Below are positions 18,213 through 27,564 of a stretch of 58,196 nucleotides of DNA, piece by piece. The DNA comes from Myxococcales bacterium (GTDB lineage: Bacteria; Myxococcota_A; UBA9042; GCA-2863065): NCBI GenBank assembly GCA_018780435.1, contig JADMJS010000189.1, positions 1 to 58,196 of the forward strand, in the 5' to 3' direction. Within the stretch, counting starts at the first letter, position 1. Every line of letters starts with the position of its first letter. Under the pieces are notes generated by a model. The model had not been told where the DNA came from, searched no databases, and was given only the letters and a program-made list of their open reading frames with translations. The position numbers and the translations under genes were made by a program.

Positions 18213-19646
18213 TCAACGGCGCGGCGTCCGGAAGCGGATGAGGAGGAGCGCTTCGTGTGCCAGCGCCCGGTCGGTGCCGAAGCCGGTCGTGACGGCGCTG
18301 CCCGTGTCGGCGACGGTCTCGACGCCGAAGGCGGACAGTCGACCGTCGAAGCGATAACGGAGCGCCAGCTCCAGCCAGGACCGCGCCACGATTCCGAGCT
18401 CGACGGACGCCTCGAGCAGCTCGAAGCGCCGGTCCTCGTGCGTGACGTAGCGGTCGACGGGGACGGTGAGAGGCGTCGTCCAGGTGCCGAACGCGACGTG
18501 GCTCCAGGCGATGGACAGATCGGCGAGGAGCCATGGCAGTCGCGCCGGGGCGTCGAGTTGGGCGCGAAAGGCGGCGATGTGGCGGGTCATCGCGTCGCCC
18601 CAAACTGACGGCCCGTATCGGCGTTCGAGGTCGAGCGTCACGACGGCGAAAGACGCGATGTCGACGCCAAACCAGAGGCGACCCGCCACCGTCCCGGCCG
18701 CGACGTTGGAGTCGGTCCAGGCGACCTCGAGGCCACCGAAGAAGCCGCTGCCGAGCCCACTGTCGGCGCCGAGCCGCGCATCGAGCCAGAGCGCCGTCGC
18801 CGAGGCCGTCTCGGGCGACTCCGGCCGAAGGACGGCGTCGAAAGTGACCGACGCCTCCAGCGACGCATGGCGGCGAAAGTGCCACGCCGCGTCGAGGTCC
18901 ACCTGGTGGCGGTCCATGTCGGCCGCACCGAGGTCGTCGTGGCGTGTCGCGGCGAAGGTGTAGTCGACGTCGAGCGTGTAGCGCGGTTCGAGGCTGCTGC
19001 CGGGGCCCACCAGGTCGACGCGTAGGCCGGTGTCCGCCTCGACGGCGAGGCCCGCCGTGCGGTGACCGCGCCGGGCGCCATCGGGATCGGCGGTAGCGGC
19101 CCCGAGGTCGGCAGGACGGTCCGTGCGGGCGAGCGCGACCCCGAGCGACCAGGTGGTTTTCGGTCCGAAATGGAGGTCGAGCGAACCGTCGAGTGCAACC
19201 TCGGAACGATCGCGCGAGAGCTCGCGACCGTCCGCTCCGTCATGCTCGTCGCTCAAGGGGATGCGGATGCGGGCCCCAGTGGTGCCGCCGGTGCCCCGGG
19301 CTTCGCCCGTGAAGCGGATCTGGCTCTCCAGGAGAAAGAGGCTGCCGGCGACCGGGACGTCGCCGAGAGTCGGCTCATGTCCGGGGATGGGCGGCGGGGC
19401 GCGGTGAACGTTGGTGTCGTAGCCGCCCGCCAGGGTCGCGGACGCGTCCAGGTGTGCCGCCGTGAGCGTCGAGCCCGGTGGCTTCCGGGCGCGCCTCGAC
19501 GATGACGGACCGTGCTGGCCCGCGGTCAGCTCGGTCGAGGTCGCGCAGCTCAGGGCGGTGACGACCACGAGCGCGAGGGCGGGCCGTCGCTCCGGTCGGT
19601 CGCACGGATCGGAGTCGCGATTGTGGCGCAGTGTCACGAATGGCAC
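18213..19646 (-). CDS. Putative outer-membrane beta-barrel protein
   Basis: 477 residues, no recognised catalytic motif. After a short hydrophobic N-terminal segment (LALVVVTALSC, a poor lipobox), most of the protein is alternating hydrophobic/polar strands with frequent aromatic residues. Typical examples are the early ATLAGGYDTNVHR and the final ALLLIRFRTPRR. The GYDTNV start and the strand periodicity resemble outer-membrane barrels, but this is inferred from texture only. It is divergent from the carboxypeptidase at 19746 with 99 bases between. Confidence 0.6.
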   Translation of the reverse strand: MPFVTLRHNRDSDPCDRPERRPALALVVVTALSCATSTELTAGQHGPSSSRRARKPPGSTLTAAHLDASATLAGGYDTNVHRAPPPIPGHEPTLGDVPVAGSLFLLESQIRFTGEARGTGGTTGARIRIPLSDEHDGADGRELSRDRSEVALDGSLDLHFGPKTTWSLGVALARTDRPADLGAATADPDGARRGHRTAGLAVEADTGLRVDLVGPGSSLEPRYTLDVDYTFAATRHDDLGAADMDRHQVDLDAAWHFRRHASLEASVTFDAVLRPESPETASATALWLDARLGADSGLGSGFFGGLEVAWTDSNVAAGTVAGRLWFGVDIASFAVVTLDLERRYGPSVWGDAMTRHIAAFRAQLDAPARLPWLLADLSIAWSHVAFGTWTTPLTVPVDRYVTHEDRRFELLEASVELGIVARSWLELALRYRFDGRLSAFGVETVADTGSAVTTGFGTDRALAHEALLLIRFRTPRR

Positions 19647-19745
19647 GTCAGAACATGGACATTCTGGGCGGCACCTGAGGACGTCTCGATCCCCTGTCTG
19701 GGTTCCGGTTTGTCCAAGGCGCCGAAGTTGTTGTAAGTTCCGCTC

Positions 19746-20534
19746 GTGATCGCCTTCACGTTGGTCGCTTCGCTTCTCGCCCTCGCCGGTCCGACCGGAC
19801 TCACCGCCCGCACGGCCCTCGTCGTCGACGTCGAGTCAGGTGAGGTCCTCTACCAGCGCGGACCGCGAGGGTATCAGGCAATCGCATCCATTTCGAAACT
19901 CATGGCCATGCGCGTCGTGCTGAAACGCAACCTCGATCTCGACGCCGAGACGGAGATGCTGAAGAGCGACGTCGAGTTCACGCGGGGCGGATCACGGTCT
20001 CGGCTGAAGACCGGGCGCCGGTACCTGAACGACGACCTCCTGCACGCGGCCCTCCTCGGTAGCGACAACCGCGCCGTTCTAGCGCTCGGCCGGGCCGTCG
20101 GGCTGCCACGCGCCGCGTTCACCGCGGCGATGAACCAGGAAGCCAAGGCGCTCGGGCTGGCGATGCGCTTCGGAGACCCGACCGGCATCAGCCATGACAA
20201 CCAAGCCACGCCACAGGCGCTCGTGGGCCTCTTGAAGGCGGCCGCCGATGTACCGTTGCTCGCAGACGTCGCCCGGAAGGCGACACACACGACACGAGGT
20301 GCCAAAGGGCGGCCGCGCATCACCTACGTCAACACCGACGCGTTCGCCCACCAGGAGTCGCGCGACGTCATCGTCGGCAAGACGGGCTTCAACAGCTCCG
20401 CGGGGTGGTGCGTCGCCGTGCTGATGAAGTCGGCCGGGCGAAAGCTCGCCGTCATCGTCCTCGCGTCGAAGTCCAAGACGGCGCGCTTCGGCGATGCACG
20501 TCGCCTCCTCTCGTGGCTCGAGCGACGCCGCTAG
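19746..20534 (+). CDS. D-alanyl-D-alanine carboxypeptidase/endopeptidase, S11 family
   Basis: Periplasmic peptidoglycan hydrolase of the PBP7/DacF type. 262 residues, starting with a short signal peptide. The penicillin-binding motifs are complete: SISK with Ser48 and Lys51, SDN within LLGSDNRAV, and KTG within VGKTGFNSSAG. This is the compact form without the C-terminal domain of PBP5. It starts at GTG 19746. A role in trimming peptide stems is expected from the family. Confidence 0.9.
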   Translation: MIAFTLVASLLALAGPTGLTARTALVVDVESGEVLYQRGPRGYQAIASISKLMAMRVVLKRNLDLDAETEMLKSDVEFTRGGSRSRLKTGRRYLNDDLLHAALLGSDNRAVLALGRAVGLPRAAFTAAMNQEAKALGLAMRFGDPTGISHDNQATPQALVGLLKAAADVPLLADVARKATHTTRGAKGRPRITYVNTDAFAHQESRDVIVGKTGFNSSAGWCVAVLMKSAGRKLAVIVLASKSKTARFGDARRLLSWLERRR

Positions 20535-20563
20535 GAGGCCGAGGACGGGCGCCTGCGCGGCCG

Positions 20564-21202
20564 TTACCGGGTGGAGGCCCTCGGTGACAGAAAGCGCCAG
20601 TCGGAGCCCTGCATGACGGCGCCGACGATGATGTGAGCGCCCGCGGCATTCTGGAAGGAGACCGCGACCGTCGATCGGCCCGGTGCGGCGCCGGGGAGGA
20701 CCACGGGTGAGACGTCGATGGCCCGTAGTCCCTCACGCGTCGGCAGGGTTGGGAGGCGTCCCGCTTTGGCGAGCGCCGTGCGATTGGCGGTGAACCACGC
20801 TTCGTCCGTGACGGCGCGGACGTCGTCACTCGAGGCGAAACCCTGGGCCCTCGCGGTCTCGCGGCTGCGCTCCGCGGGGTGGCGCCCGAGCGCGATCAAG
20901 GACTCGCGTTCCGTCGTGGCGGTGAACCCCCACACGGCTGGCCAATCCCCGCGTTGGTAGGCGTCGATGTAGTCCTCGAGCGCGTCCTGAAGGCCACCGG
21001 GCACCGGCGCGGCAGGGCCTGGGATTCCGCCACCGCTCTCACGAGAGGCGAGCTGAAGTAGAGACGATGGGGTCGACGAGGTCGGCGTCGTCGCGTCTCG
21101 AAGGGCGGCCTCCCGCTGGGCGGGGGCCGCGCAGGCGACGGCGACGAACGTGACGAGCGCGAATGTAGGGCGTGTGACGATGGCTTGGAAACGCGTCGAC
21201 AT
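20564..21202 (-). CDS. Small putative lipoprotein, function unknown
   Basis: About 212 residues from ATG 21202, which has GGAGGTG 5 bases upstream. The N-terminus ends in VAVAC, a lipobox, and is followed by a Thr/Ser/Pro-rich spacer. The globular part includes LEDYIDAYQRGDWPAVWGFT, similar in flavour to NTF2-like/SnoaL folds used as ligand-binding domains, and a C-terminal SDWRFLSPR. The longer upstream frame to 21562 is not supported. It is convergent with the carboxypeptidase, 29 bases away. Confidence 0.65.
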   Translation of the reverse strand: MSTRFQAIVTRPTFALVTFVAVACAAPAQREAALRDATTPTSSTPSSLLQLASRESGGGIPGPAAPVPGGLQDALEDYIDAYQRGDWPAVWGFTATTERESLIALGRHPAERSRETARAQGFASSDDVRAVTDEAWFTANRTALAKAGRLPTLPTREGLRAIDVSPVVLPGAAPGRSTVAVSFQNAAGAHIIVGAVMQGSDWRFLSPRASTR

Positions 21203-21434
21203 CGGGCACCTCCAGGGATCTTTGGCAATCATGCGGGTCAGAAGCGTCCTCGTCGAGGGGGCGTCGTGTTCCGCCGCAAGCGCTCCATGAACGCACGAGA
21301 GCGGGCGAGGTACTCGCGGGAGACGGTAGATGTTACGCTGTGGCCGTCTCTGGAGGTCCCGGTCCCTCGAGCGGGGCTCCCAGTGACGATCGCGACGGCA
21401 TTCCGCTGAGCGGCAGACCCTGAGGGAGAACACG

Positions 21435-22022
21435 ATGGCAAGCGACCCTGAGACTCCGAACCCCGATGCCGCCGCGACGGCCGACGCCCCATCCGTAGGC
21501 ATGACCAGCGTGGACGTCCCGCGTTTCGACATCCTGATCGCGACCGAGAACCCGACGCTCAAGATCGCGCCGCGAGGGGGCGAGGCGTTCCTTCGGTACC
21601 TCGCGGTCGCGCGAATGCTCCAACCTGACCAGGAGTCCGTCGCCGAGAACTGGGTCGAGGTCTATTGCGTCGAGGGCGCGTCGGCCCACGAGGTCTTCCT
21701 CATCGGCATCGCGCCGTCCGACGGGATCGCCATCTACCACCGGGCGGTCGTGCGCTTCGGCCTCGACTCGGCGCCCCTTCCTTTCGGCGAGGAGCGGGAG
21801 TCGAACTTCTGGATCCTCTTCGAGGGGGCTCGATTCGACGACGTGCAGGGCGCGCTGAAGGCCAAGTTCAAGGACATCTTGAACGCCCGCCCGACCGTCT
21901 TCGTGCGCCCCCATGCCGGCGTCACGTCGCCGCGCGAGGTCCCGGAGGACCAGACGCCGAAGGTGAAAGTGAAGCGCGAACGCAGCACTGCGCTCGCGGG
22001 GACGCGAGTCGAGGAGTGGTGA
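21435..22022 (+). CDS. Conserved-looking hypothetical protein
   Basis: 195 residues, no signal peptide or membrane helix, no domain recognised. A disordered Pro/Ala-rich N-terminus is followed by a mixed alpha/beta region (VDVPRFDILIATENPTLKI, WVEVYCVEG, GIAIYHRAVVRFG) and a basic tail. ATG 21435 is preceded by GAGGGAGAA. Its stop overlaps the psuG GTG (GTGA), so the two are translationally coupled; it may be connected with nucleoside metabolism, but nothing in its sequence shows that. Confidence 0.6.
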   Translation: MASDPETPNPDAAATADAPSVGMTSVDVPRFDILIATENPTLKIAPRGGEAFLRYLAVARMLQPDQESVAENWVEVYCVEGASAHEVFLIGIAPSDGIAIYHRAVVRFGLDSAPLPFGEERESNFWILFEGARFDDVQGALKAKFKDILNARPTVFVRPHAGVTSPREVPEDQTPKVKVKRERSTALAGTRVEEW

Positions 22023-22888
22023 GCCCTCCGGTGGCGCGCGTCGCGCTCGAGACGACCCTGCTCGCGCATGGCGTGCCTCGGGACGCCGCGATGCCGCTCT
22101 ATGACGAGCTCACCGCCATTGTCGAGCGGGAAGGGGCTCGCCCCGCGGCCATCGGCGTCGTCGGCGGCCAGGCGCGGTCCGATCTCTCGCGGGACGAGGT
22201 CGAGTCTCTGCTCGAAGTGCGGCCCACGAAGCTGAACACGGCCAACCTCGGGCTCGCCTTGTTTCGCAAGACCGCGGGCGCGACGACCGTCAGCACGACC
22301 ATGGAGATCGCGGCATCGAGCGGGATCGCGGTGTTTGCCACAGGTGGGCTCGGCGGCGTCCACAAACACTACGGCACCCAGCTCGACGTGAGCGCCGACC
22401 TGGCGGCGTTCACCCGCTTCCCCGTCGCCGTGGTGGCGAGTGGTGTGAAGTCCATCCTCGACGTCGTGGCGACCCGGGAGCTGCTCGAGAGCCTCGGGGT
22501 CCCCGTCGTCGGGTTTCGTACGGACGTTTTCCCGGCGTTCACGGTCGCGGACAGCGACGCGGGGGTCGACGCGCGCTTCGACGACGAAGACGAGCTCGCC
22601 GACTTCCTGCGCTTCGAGCTCCGACGAACGGGGCGGGGCGTGCTGGTCTGCAACCCGGTCCCACCACCGTCGGCCATCGCGAAGGAGCGCTTCGCAGGCT
22701 TCCTTGCCGAAGCCGAGCGCCGGGCGAGTCACGCGGGCGTGAGTGGCCGCGGGGTCACGCCCTTCGTGCTCGGGGCGCTGGCCGAGATCTCCGCGGGCGA
22801 GACGCTCGCGGCCAACCTCGCCCTCGTAAAGAACAATACGCGCGTCGCCGCGCGGCTCGCGAGCCGGATGGTGGCGAGCGGCAATTAA
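22019..22888 (+). CDS. psuG: Pseudouridine-5'-phosphate glycosidase
   Basis: Cleaves pseudouridine 5'-phosphate to uracil and ribose 5-phosphate (reversible C-glycosidase). 289 residues, near the usual ~300. Motifs: VALETTLLAHGVP, AIGVVGGQ, NTANLGLAL, TTVSTTMEIAASSGIAVFATG, GGLGGVHKHYGT, LDVSADLAAF, ASGVKSILDV and GVTPFVLGALAEISAG. GTG 22019 is chosen because it overlaps the upstream stop and the homology starts a few residues in. The kinase partner psuK is not nearby. Confidence 0.93.
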   Translation: MSPPVARVALETTLLAHGVPRDAAMPLYDELTAIVEREGARPAAIGVVGGQARSDLSRDEVESLLEVRPTKLNTANLGLALFRKTAGATTVSTTMEIAASSGIAVFATGGLGGVHKHYGTQLDVSADLAAFTRFPVAVVASGVKSILDVVATRELLESLGVPVVGFRTDVFPAFTVADSDAGVDARFDDEDELADFLRFELRRTGRGVLVCNPVPPPSAIAKERFAGFLAEAERRASHAGVSGRGVTPFVLGALAEISAGETLAANLALVKNNTRVAARLASRMVASGN

Positions 22889-22986
22889 CCGGCACTCGGG
22901 CGCGAGCGACTCTCGGAAATCGACACGAGCCGACCTTGACGCGGCGCACTTCGTCCGGGAGAACGCGCACCTTCGGAGGTGGCCGT

Positions 22987-25320
22987 ATGTTCAGCGCCGA
23001 TACGCTCCTGCCCTTGCTCCGCCAGACGTGGGGTTTTGACGCCTTCCTGCCGAGTCAGGCCGAAGCCATCGACGCCATCGTCGCGGGCCGTGACACGCTC
23101 GTCGTGATGCCCACCGGCGGCGGCAAGTCGCTCACCTATCAGTTGCCCGCGCTCGCACTGCCGGGCACGGCCATCGTCGTCTCGCCCCTGCTCGCGCTCA
23201 TGAAAGACCAAGTGGACGCGCTCACCCACGCGGGCGTCTCGGCGGCGACCCTCAACTCCACGACGTCCGCGGAGAGTCGGGCCCAGATCGTGCGCCGCTA
23301 CGAGACGGGCGAGCTGAAGCTTCTCTACGTCTCGCCGGAAGGGCTCGCGACGGGGCGACTCCAGGACGTGCTGCGGCTCGGTCGGGTGAGCTTCATCGCG
23401 GTCGACGAGGCGCACTGCATCAGCCAGTGGGGGCACGAATACCGAAGTGATTACCGAAACCTGGCGCTCATGCGCGACCTCTTCCCGGACGCCGCCATGC
23501 ACGCGTTCACGGCCACGGCCACGCCCCGGGTTCGCGAGGACATCGCCCTGAGCCTGCGCATGGCGGACCCGGTTCGTGTGGTCGGGTCCTTTCATCGACC
23601 CAACTTGACCTACCGTGCGGTGCAGCGGACCAACCTCACCCAGCAGCTCCAGGAGCTCATCGCGCGTCATCCCGGCGATGCGGGAATCGTCTACGCCATC
23701 CGCCGAAAGGACGTCGAGGAGATCGCCGCCGCGCTCGCCAAGGTCGGCGTCAGGGCGCTCCCCTATCACGCGGGCATGACGCCCGAGGTACGCCAGCGGC
23801 ACCAAGAGGCGTTCTCGTCCGAGGCCATCGACGTCATCGTCGCGACGATCGCCTTCGGTATGGGGATCGACCGCTCGAACGTGCGCTTCGTCGCGCACGC
23901 CGGTCTCCCGCGTTCGATCGAGAACTATCAACAGGAAGCGGGTCGCGCGGGCCGTGACCGGCTCCCCGCCGAGTGTGTGCTCTTCCACTCCGCGCAGGAC
24001 CTCATCGCGTGGCGGAACATCCTCGGCGAGCTCGTCGGGGAGGTCGGCCAAGCCGCCGAGCGCCGCCTCCAGGAGGTGCAGCGCTTCGCGGTCAACCTCG
24101 CGTGTCGACACCGCTATCTCGTCGAGTACTTTGGCGAGCCCTTCGCGGCCAGTGAGTCCGGCTGTAGCGCCTGTGACGTCTGCCTCGGCGAGTGCACCGA
24201 GTCTCCCGACTCGGCCACGCTCGCCAAGAAGCTGCTGAGCGCGGTCGTTCGGGTGGAGCAACGGTTTGGCGCTCACTACGTCGCCGACGTGCTCCGCGGC
24301 GCGAAGCGAGAGAAGATCGAGCAGTTCGGCCACGACCGCCTCAGCACCTTCGGGCTCATGAAGGAGTTCGAGAGCCACGACATCGTGAGCTGGCTCGACC
24401 AGCTCCTCGGGCAGGGCTTCCTCGACCGGGGGCCGATGAACACGCTCGTCCTCACGCGCGAAGGCTGGCACGCACTTCGGGGCGAACGACCGGTGCGGCT
24501 CTCGGTGCCGCGCGGCAAGCCCGCACGACGAACCAAAGCCGGCCGAGGCGGGAGTGGGGCGGACGTTGCGGCGCCCGGCAGCGCCACGCATGCCATTGAT
24601 GACACCGTGTCGGCGGCGCTCTTCGACGCGCTGCGGCTCTGGCGACGCGAGACCGCCCGCCTCGAGAAGGTCGCGCCCTTCGTGGTCTTCAGTGACGCCG
24701 TCCTGATGGGGCTGATCGCGCGGCGCCCGCTGACCTTGCAGGCGCTACGGGCCTGCCCGGGGATCGGCGACCGCCGCCTCGAGCTCTACGGCGACGCCCT
24801 CCTCGGGATCTTCCGGGCGCTCCCACCGGAGGCGCGGGGTGGCGTCGAGGCGCTCCCGGACCCGAGGCACGTCACGCCGCCGCCCGAAGCGGCGTCGGCA
24901 GGTGGTGCCGGTCCTTCCGAAGGCGACGCCGGGGTGAACGACGGCGGGATGAACGACGCTGGGGTGAGCGACGCCGGGGTGAACGACGCCAGGGTGGCGT
25001 CGGCCACGCTCCAGACGGCGTTTGCGGCTTTCGACCTGGGCTGTTCGATCTCGGACGTGATGGTCATGACCACGCGGGCCCGCAGTACGGTCGAACGTTA
25101 CTTCCACGACTGGGTCGAAGACCGACGACCGACGAGTGCGTCCCCGTGGCTCGAAGAGCGTGAGCTCGCGCGCGTCGAGACGGCGATTCAACTGGTCGGA
25201 CGAGATCGGCTGAAGCCGCTACACGAGCACCTCGCGCTCGAAGAGCCACTCGACTACGCGATGATACGACTGGCGCTCAGGGTCATCGACGCCCGAAAGA
25301 AGGTGGCCGCGGCGGCGTGA
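22987..25320 (+). CDS. recQ: ATP-dependent DNA helicase RecQ
   Basis: 3'-5' DNA helicase in recombination and repair. 777 residues from ATG 22987, which has GGAGGTGG upstream; a longer frame to 22936 is less likely. Walker A VVMPTGGGKS (41-48), DEAH box at 140-143 in AVDEAHCISQWGHEY, helicase C motifs (GIVYAIRRKDVE, ATIAFGMGIDRSNVR, QEAGRAGRD), zinc-binding RQC region (CSACDVC), RQC winged helix, and HRDC near 535-610. A linker of four GVNDA-like repeats (24931-24990) leads to a C-terminal helix-turn-helix domain like that of long RecQ proteins. Confidence 0.95.
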   Translation: MFSADTLLPLLRQTWGFDAFLPSQAEAIDAIVAGRDTLVVMPTGGGKSLTYQLPALALPGTAIVVSPLLALMKDQVDALTHAGVSAATLNSTTSAESRAQIVRRYETGELKLLYVSPEGLATGRLQDVLRLGRVSFIAVDEAHCISQWGHEYRSDYRNLALMRDLFPDAAMHAFTATATPRVREDIALSLRMADPVRVVGSFHRPNLTYRAVQRTNLTQQLQELIARHPGDAGIVYAIRRKDVEEIAAALAKVGVRALPYHAGMTPEVRQRHQEAFSSEAIDVIVATIAFGMGIDRSNVRFVAHAGLPRSIENYQQEAGRAGRDRLPAECVLFHSAQDLIAWRNILGELVGEVGQAAERRLQEVQRFAVNLACRHRYLVEYFGEPFAASESGCSACDVCLGECTESPDSATLAKKLLSAVVRVEQRFGAHYVADVLRGAKREKIEQFGHDRLSTFGLMKEFESHDIVSWLDQLLGQGFLDRGPMNTLVLTREGWHALRGERPVRLSVPRGKPARRTKAGRGGSGADVAAPGSATHAIDDTVSAALFDALRLWRRETARLEKVAPFVVFSDAVLMGLIARRPLTLQALRACPGIGDRRLELYGDALLGIFRALPPEARGGVEALPDPRHVTPPPEAASAGGAGPSEGDAGVNDGGMNDAGVSDAGVNDARVASATLQTAFAAFDLGCSISDVMVMTTRARSTVERYFHDWVEDRRPTSASPWLEERELARVETAIQLVGRDRLKPLHEHLALEEPLDYAMIRLALRVIDARKKVAAAA
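24931..24990. repeat. Four 15-bp tandem repeats in the recQ linker
   Basis: Units GGGGTGAACGACGGC, GGGATGAACGACGCT, GGGGTGAGCGACGCC and GGGGTGAACGACGCC, in frame, coding Gly-Val/Met-Asn/Ser-Asp-Ala/Gly pentapeptides between the HRDC and C-terminal domains. Confidence 0.9.
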
Positions 25321-25346
25321 CAGGCGCTCGTGGGTGGCGTGAGAAG

Positions 25347-25393
25347 GTGACGGCTCGAGCGTCGCCGTGGGGGGGGCGACGCTCGGCCGTCAC
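25347..25393. terminator. Long hairpin between convergent recQ and biotin carrier genes
   Basis: Arms 25347-25366 and 25375-25393 pair almost completely (19 pairs with one bulged A) around an 8-base G-rich loop. There is no T-run on either side. Position between two convergent stops suggests a bidirectional terminator or mRNA 3'-end stabiliser. Confidence 0.55.
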
Positions 25394-25495
25394 GTCGGTG
25401 TGAGGGCACCGTGCTCAAAGGTATCGGGAGGACGCCGGGCAACGCCTGATGCATGTGGCCGGGGACGGATGCGACAGCTCGCCCGGCCGTCAGCC

Positions 25496-26008
25496 TCACT
25501 CGCTCCCGTCACCCGTCGCCAGGTCGACCAGCACGTCGCCGGGGCCGCAGCGGTCGCCCGTGCGGAAGTGGACGGTCCGCACCGTGCCGTCTGTGGGGGC
25601 CTTCACGGCGTGCTCCATCTTCATGGCCTCGATCACGACGAGGACCTGGCCTTTGGTCACGGCGTCGCCGGACTTCACGCGCACGTCGAGGACGGTGCCC
25701 GGCATCGGCGACGTGAGGCCGCCTGCGTCTTGGCCGCGAGGGCGGCGCGAACGACCGGTGACGTCCTCGAGCTCCCAGGTGCGGCCGAGGAGGTGGATGG
25801 TGCGCCCGGCGATCCACGCCTGAAGGCGTCGGCCGTCGACGTCGAGGCACACGGCGCCGGTCGGGCCGCCGGTGAGGCGGTGTGCCGTGCACGTGACCTT
25901 ACGATCGCCGGACTCGAGCACGAGCTGGCCGGGTTGCGCGCCTGGGCGTACGGCCGTGAGCGCCCCGAAGCTGGTCAGGAACTGGCGTTCTTTCGTCAGC
26001 GTGGTCAC
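25496..26008 (-). CDS. Biotin carboxyl carrier protein of an acyl-CoA carboxylase
   Basis: 170 residues. The C-terminal ~75 residues form a biotinyl domain: LTSPMPGTVLDVRVKSGD, then VVIEAMKMEHAV with biotinylated Lys130. The N-terminal half looks like the beta-rich linker domain of 3-methylcrotonyl/propionyl-type alpha subunits (ends LLGRTWELEDV). GTG 26008 overlaps the biotin carboxylase stop (GTGA) with GGAGGGG upstream. It is therefore the split-off C-terminal part of an alpha subunit. The acyl substrate is not determined. Confidence 0.9.
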   Translation of the reverse strand: MTTLTKERQFLTSFGALTAVRPGAQPGQLVLESGDRKVTCTAHRLTGGPTGAVCLDVDGRRLQAWIAGRTIHLLGRTWELEDVTGRSRRPRGQDAGGLTSPMPGTVLDVRVKSGDAVTKGQVLVVIEAMKMEHAVKAPTDGTVRTVHFRTGDRCGPGDVLVDLATGDGSE

Positions 26009-27516
26009 GAGACCCCTCCTCGGGAGGCACCAGGGGGGGCCGGCGGTGTGAGCTGAGTGACGTCGCGGGACAGACGTGCCCACGGCGAGTACGGGTCGGG
26101 GCTCGTGGGTCCGGCGCCGTTCGCCGCGACCGCCGTTGCCCCCGTGGCGCCGAGGGCCATCGCGACCACGGCGGCGTCGGGCATCGCGTTTACCCACGCG
26201 ATGGCGTCGAAGGGGTGTTCGTCGAGGAAGGCCGTGGTGGTGTCACCGGCGAGATACGCCGGGCTGTCCGCGATGTGCTGTAGTAGCGGCAGGTTGGTGC
26301 GGACGCCGAGTACCACCGTCTCCGAGAGCGCGCGCCGCAGACGGGCGACCGCCTTCGGGCGGTCCGCTGCGTAGACGCAGAGCTTGGCGAGCATGGGATC
26401 GTAGTTCACCCCGACCTCCCAGCCCGCGTAAATGCCCGAATCGATACGAATTCCGGGGCCCTCCGGCCAGACTAGCGTCTCGACTCGGCCGATCTGGGGC
26501 AACCACGTGACCGGATCTTCGGCGTAGAGGCGCACTTCGATGGCGTGGCCGCGTTGGGCGAGCTGCTCTTGCGTGTAGCCGAGGGGCTCCCCGGCGGCGA
26601 TGCGGAGCTGTTCGGAGACGAGATCGAGGCCGGTCACGAGCTCGGTGACGGGGTGTTCGACCTGAAGCCGGGTGTTCATCTCGAGGAAGTAGAAGGACTC
26701 GTCCGTGTCGTCGTAGAGGAACTCGCAGGTGCCGGCGTTGACGTAGCCGACGGCCTTGGCGGCGGCGACGGCCGCGGCGCCCATGGCGTCCCGCACGCGT
26801 GCGGTCAAGACGGGGCTCGGCGACTCTTCGACGACCTTCTGGTGGCGCCGCTGGACGCTGCACTCGCGCTCGAAGAGGTGGACGACGTTCCCGTGGGCGT
26901 CGGCGAGGACCTGGATCTCGATGTGGCGCGGGCGTAACACGAGGCGCTCGAGGTAGACGCTGTCGTCCCCGAAGGACTTCGCCGCTTCGCGCTGGCACGA
27001 CGCCACGGCCTCGTCGAGCTCTTCTGGGACGAGCACGCGCCGCATCCCCTTGCCGCCGCCGCCGGCTGCTGCTTTCACGAGTACGGGGAATCCGATGCGC
27101 GCGATGTCCCCAATCTCCCCACCCGGTACGACGGGCACCCCGGCAGCGACCATCGTGGCGCGCGCGTCCGTCTTCTTGCTCATGGCGCGCATGGCCGACG
27201 GCGGAGGCCCGATGAAGGTCGCGCCCGCCGCGGCCACCGCCTCGGCGAAGGTCGGGTTCTCGGAGAGGAGGCCGTAACCCGGATGGACGGCGTCGGCGCC
27301 CGTGGCCTTCATCGCGGCGATGAGCTTCGGGATGTTCAGGTAGCTCTCGCTGGCCGCGGCTGGGCCGAGGAGCACCGCCTGTTCGGCCATGAAGACGTGA
27401 GGCGCGGTGGCGTCGGCCTCCGAATAGACGGCGACGGACTCGATGCCGCGTTCCCGGAGGGTTCGGATGATGCGGACGGCGATCTCGCCCCGGTTGGCGA
27501 TGAGGACTCGTTTCAT
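26005..27516 (-). CDS. Biotin carboxylase subunit of an acyl-CoA carboxylase
   Basis: Carboxylates biotin with ATP and bicarbonate. 503 residues from ATG 27516; the N-terminus KRVLIANRGEIAVRIIRTLRE is standard. ATP-grasp motifs: VKAAAGGGGKGMRRV, ERECSVQRRHQKVVEESP, and FYFLEMNTRLQVEHPVTE, then GHAIEVRLYAEDP. After the carboxylase core the C-terminus has an Ala/Gly-rich extension (residues ~450-503) that probably links to the carrier. It is coupled to the biotin carrier gene by GTGA. A carboxyltransferase fragment lies at the far end of the window, not adjacent. Confidence 0.94.
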   Translation of the reverse strand: MKRVLIANRGEIAVRIIRTLRERGIESVAVYSEADATAPHVFMAEQAVLLGPAAASESYLNIPKLIAAMKATGADAVHPGYGLLSENPTFAEAVAAAGATFIGPPPSAMRAMSKKTDARATMVAAGVPVVPGGEIGDIARIGFPVLVKAAAGGGGKGMRRVLVPEELDEAVASCQREAAKSFGDDSVYLERLVLRPRHIEIQVLADAHGNVVHLFERECSVQRRHQKVVEESPSPVLTARVRDAMGAAAVAAAKAVGYVNAGTCEFLYDDTDESFYFLEMNTRLQVEHPVTELVTGLDLVSEQLRIAAGEPLGYTQEQLAQRGHAIEVRLYAEDPVTWLPQIGRVETLVWPEGPGIRIDSGIYAGWEVGVNYDPMLAKLCVYAADRPKAVARLRRALSETVVLGVRTNLPLLQHIADSPAYLAGDTTTAFLDEHPFDAIAWVNAMPDAAVVAMALGATGATAVAANGAGPTSPDPYSPWARLSRDVTQLTPPAPPGASRGGVS

Positions 27517-27564
27517 GGCGCGTGGTCTACCATGGCGGCCGTTCCGGCCCAAGCCGCCGCCGCG

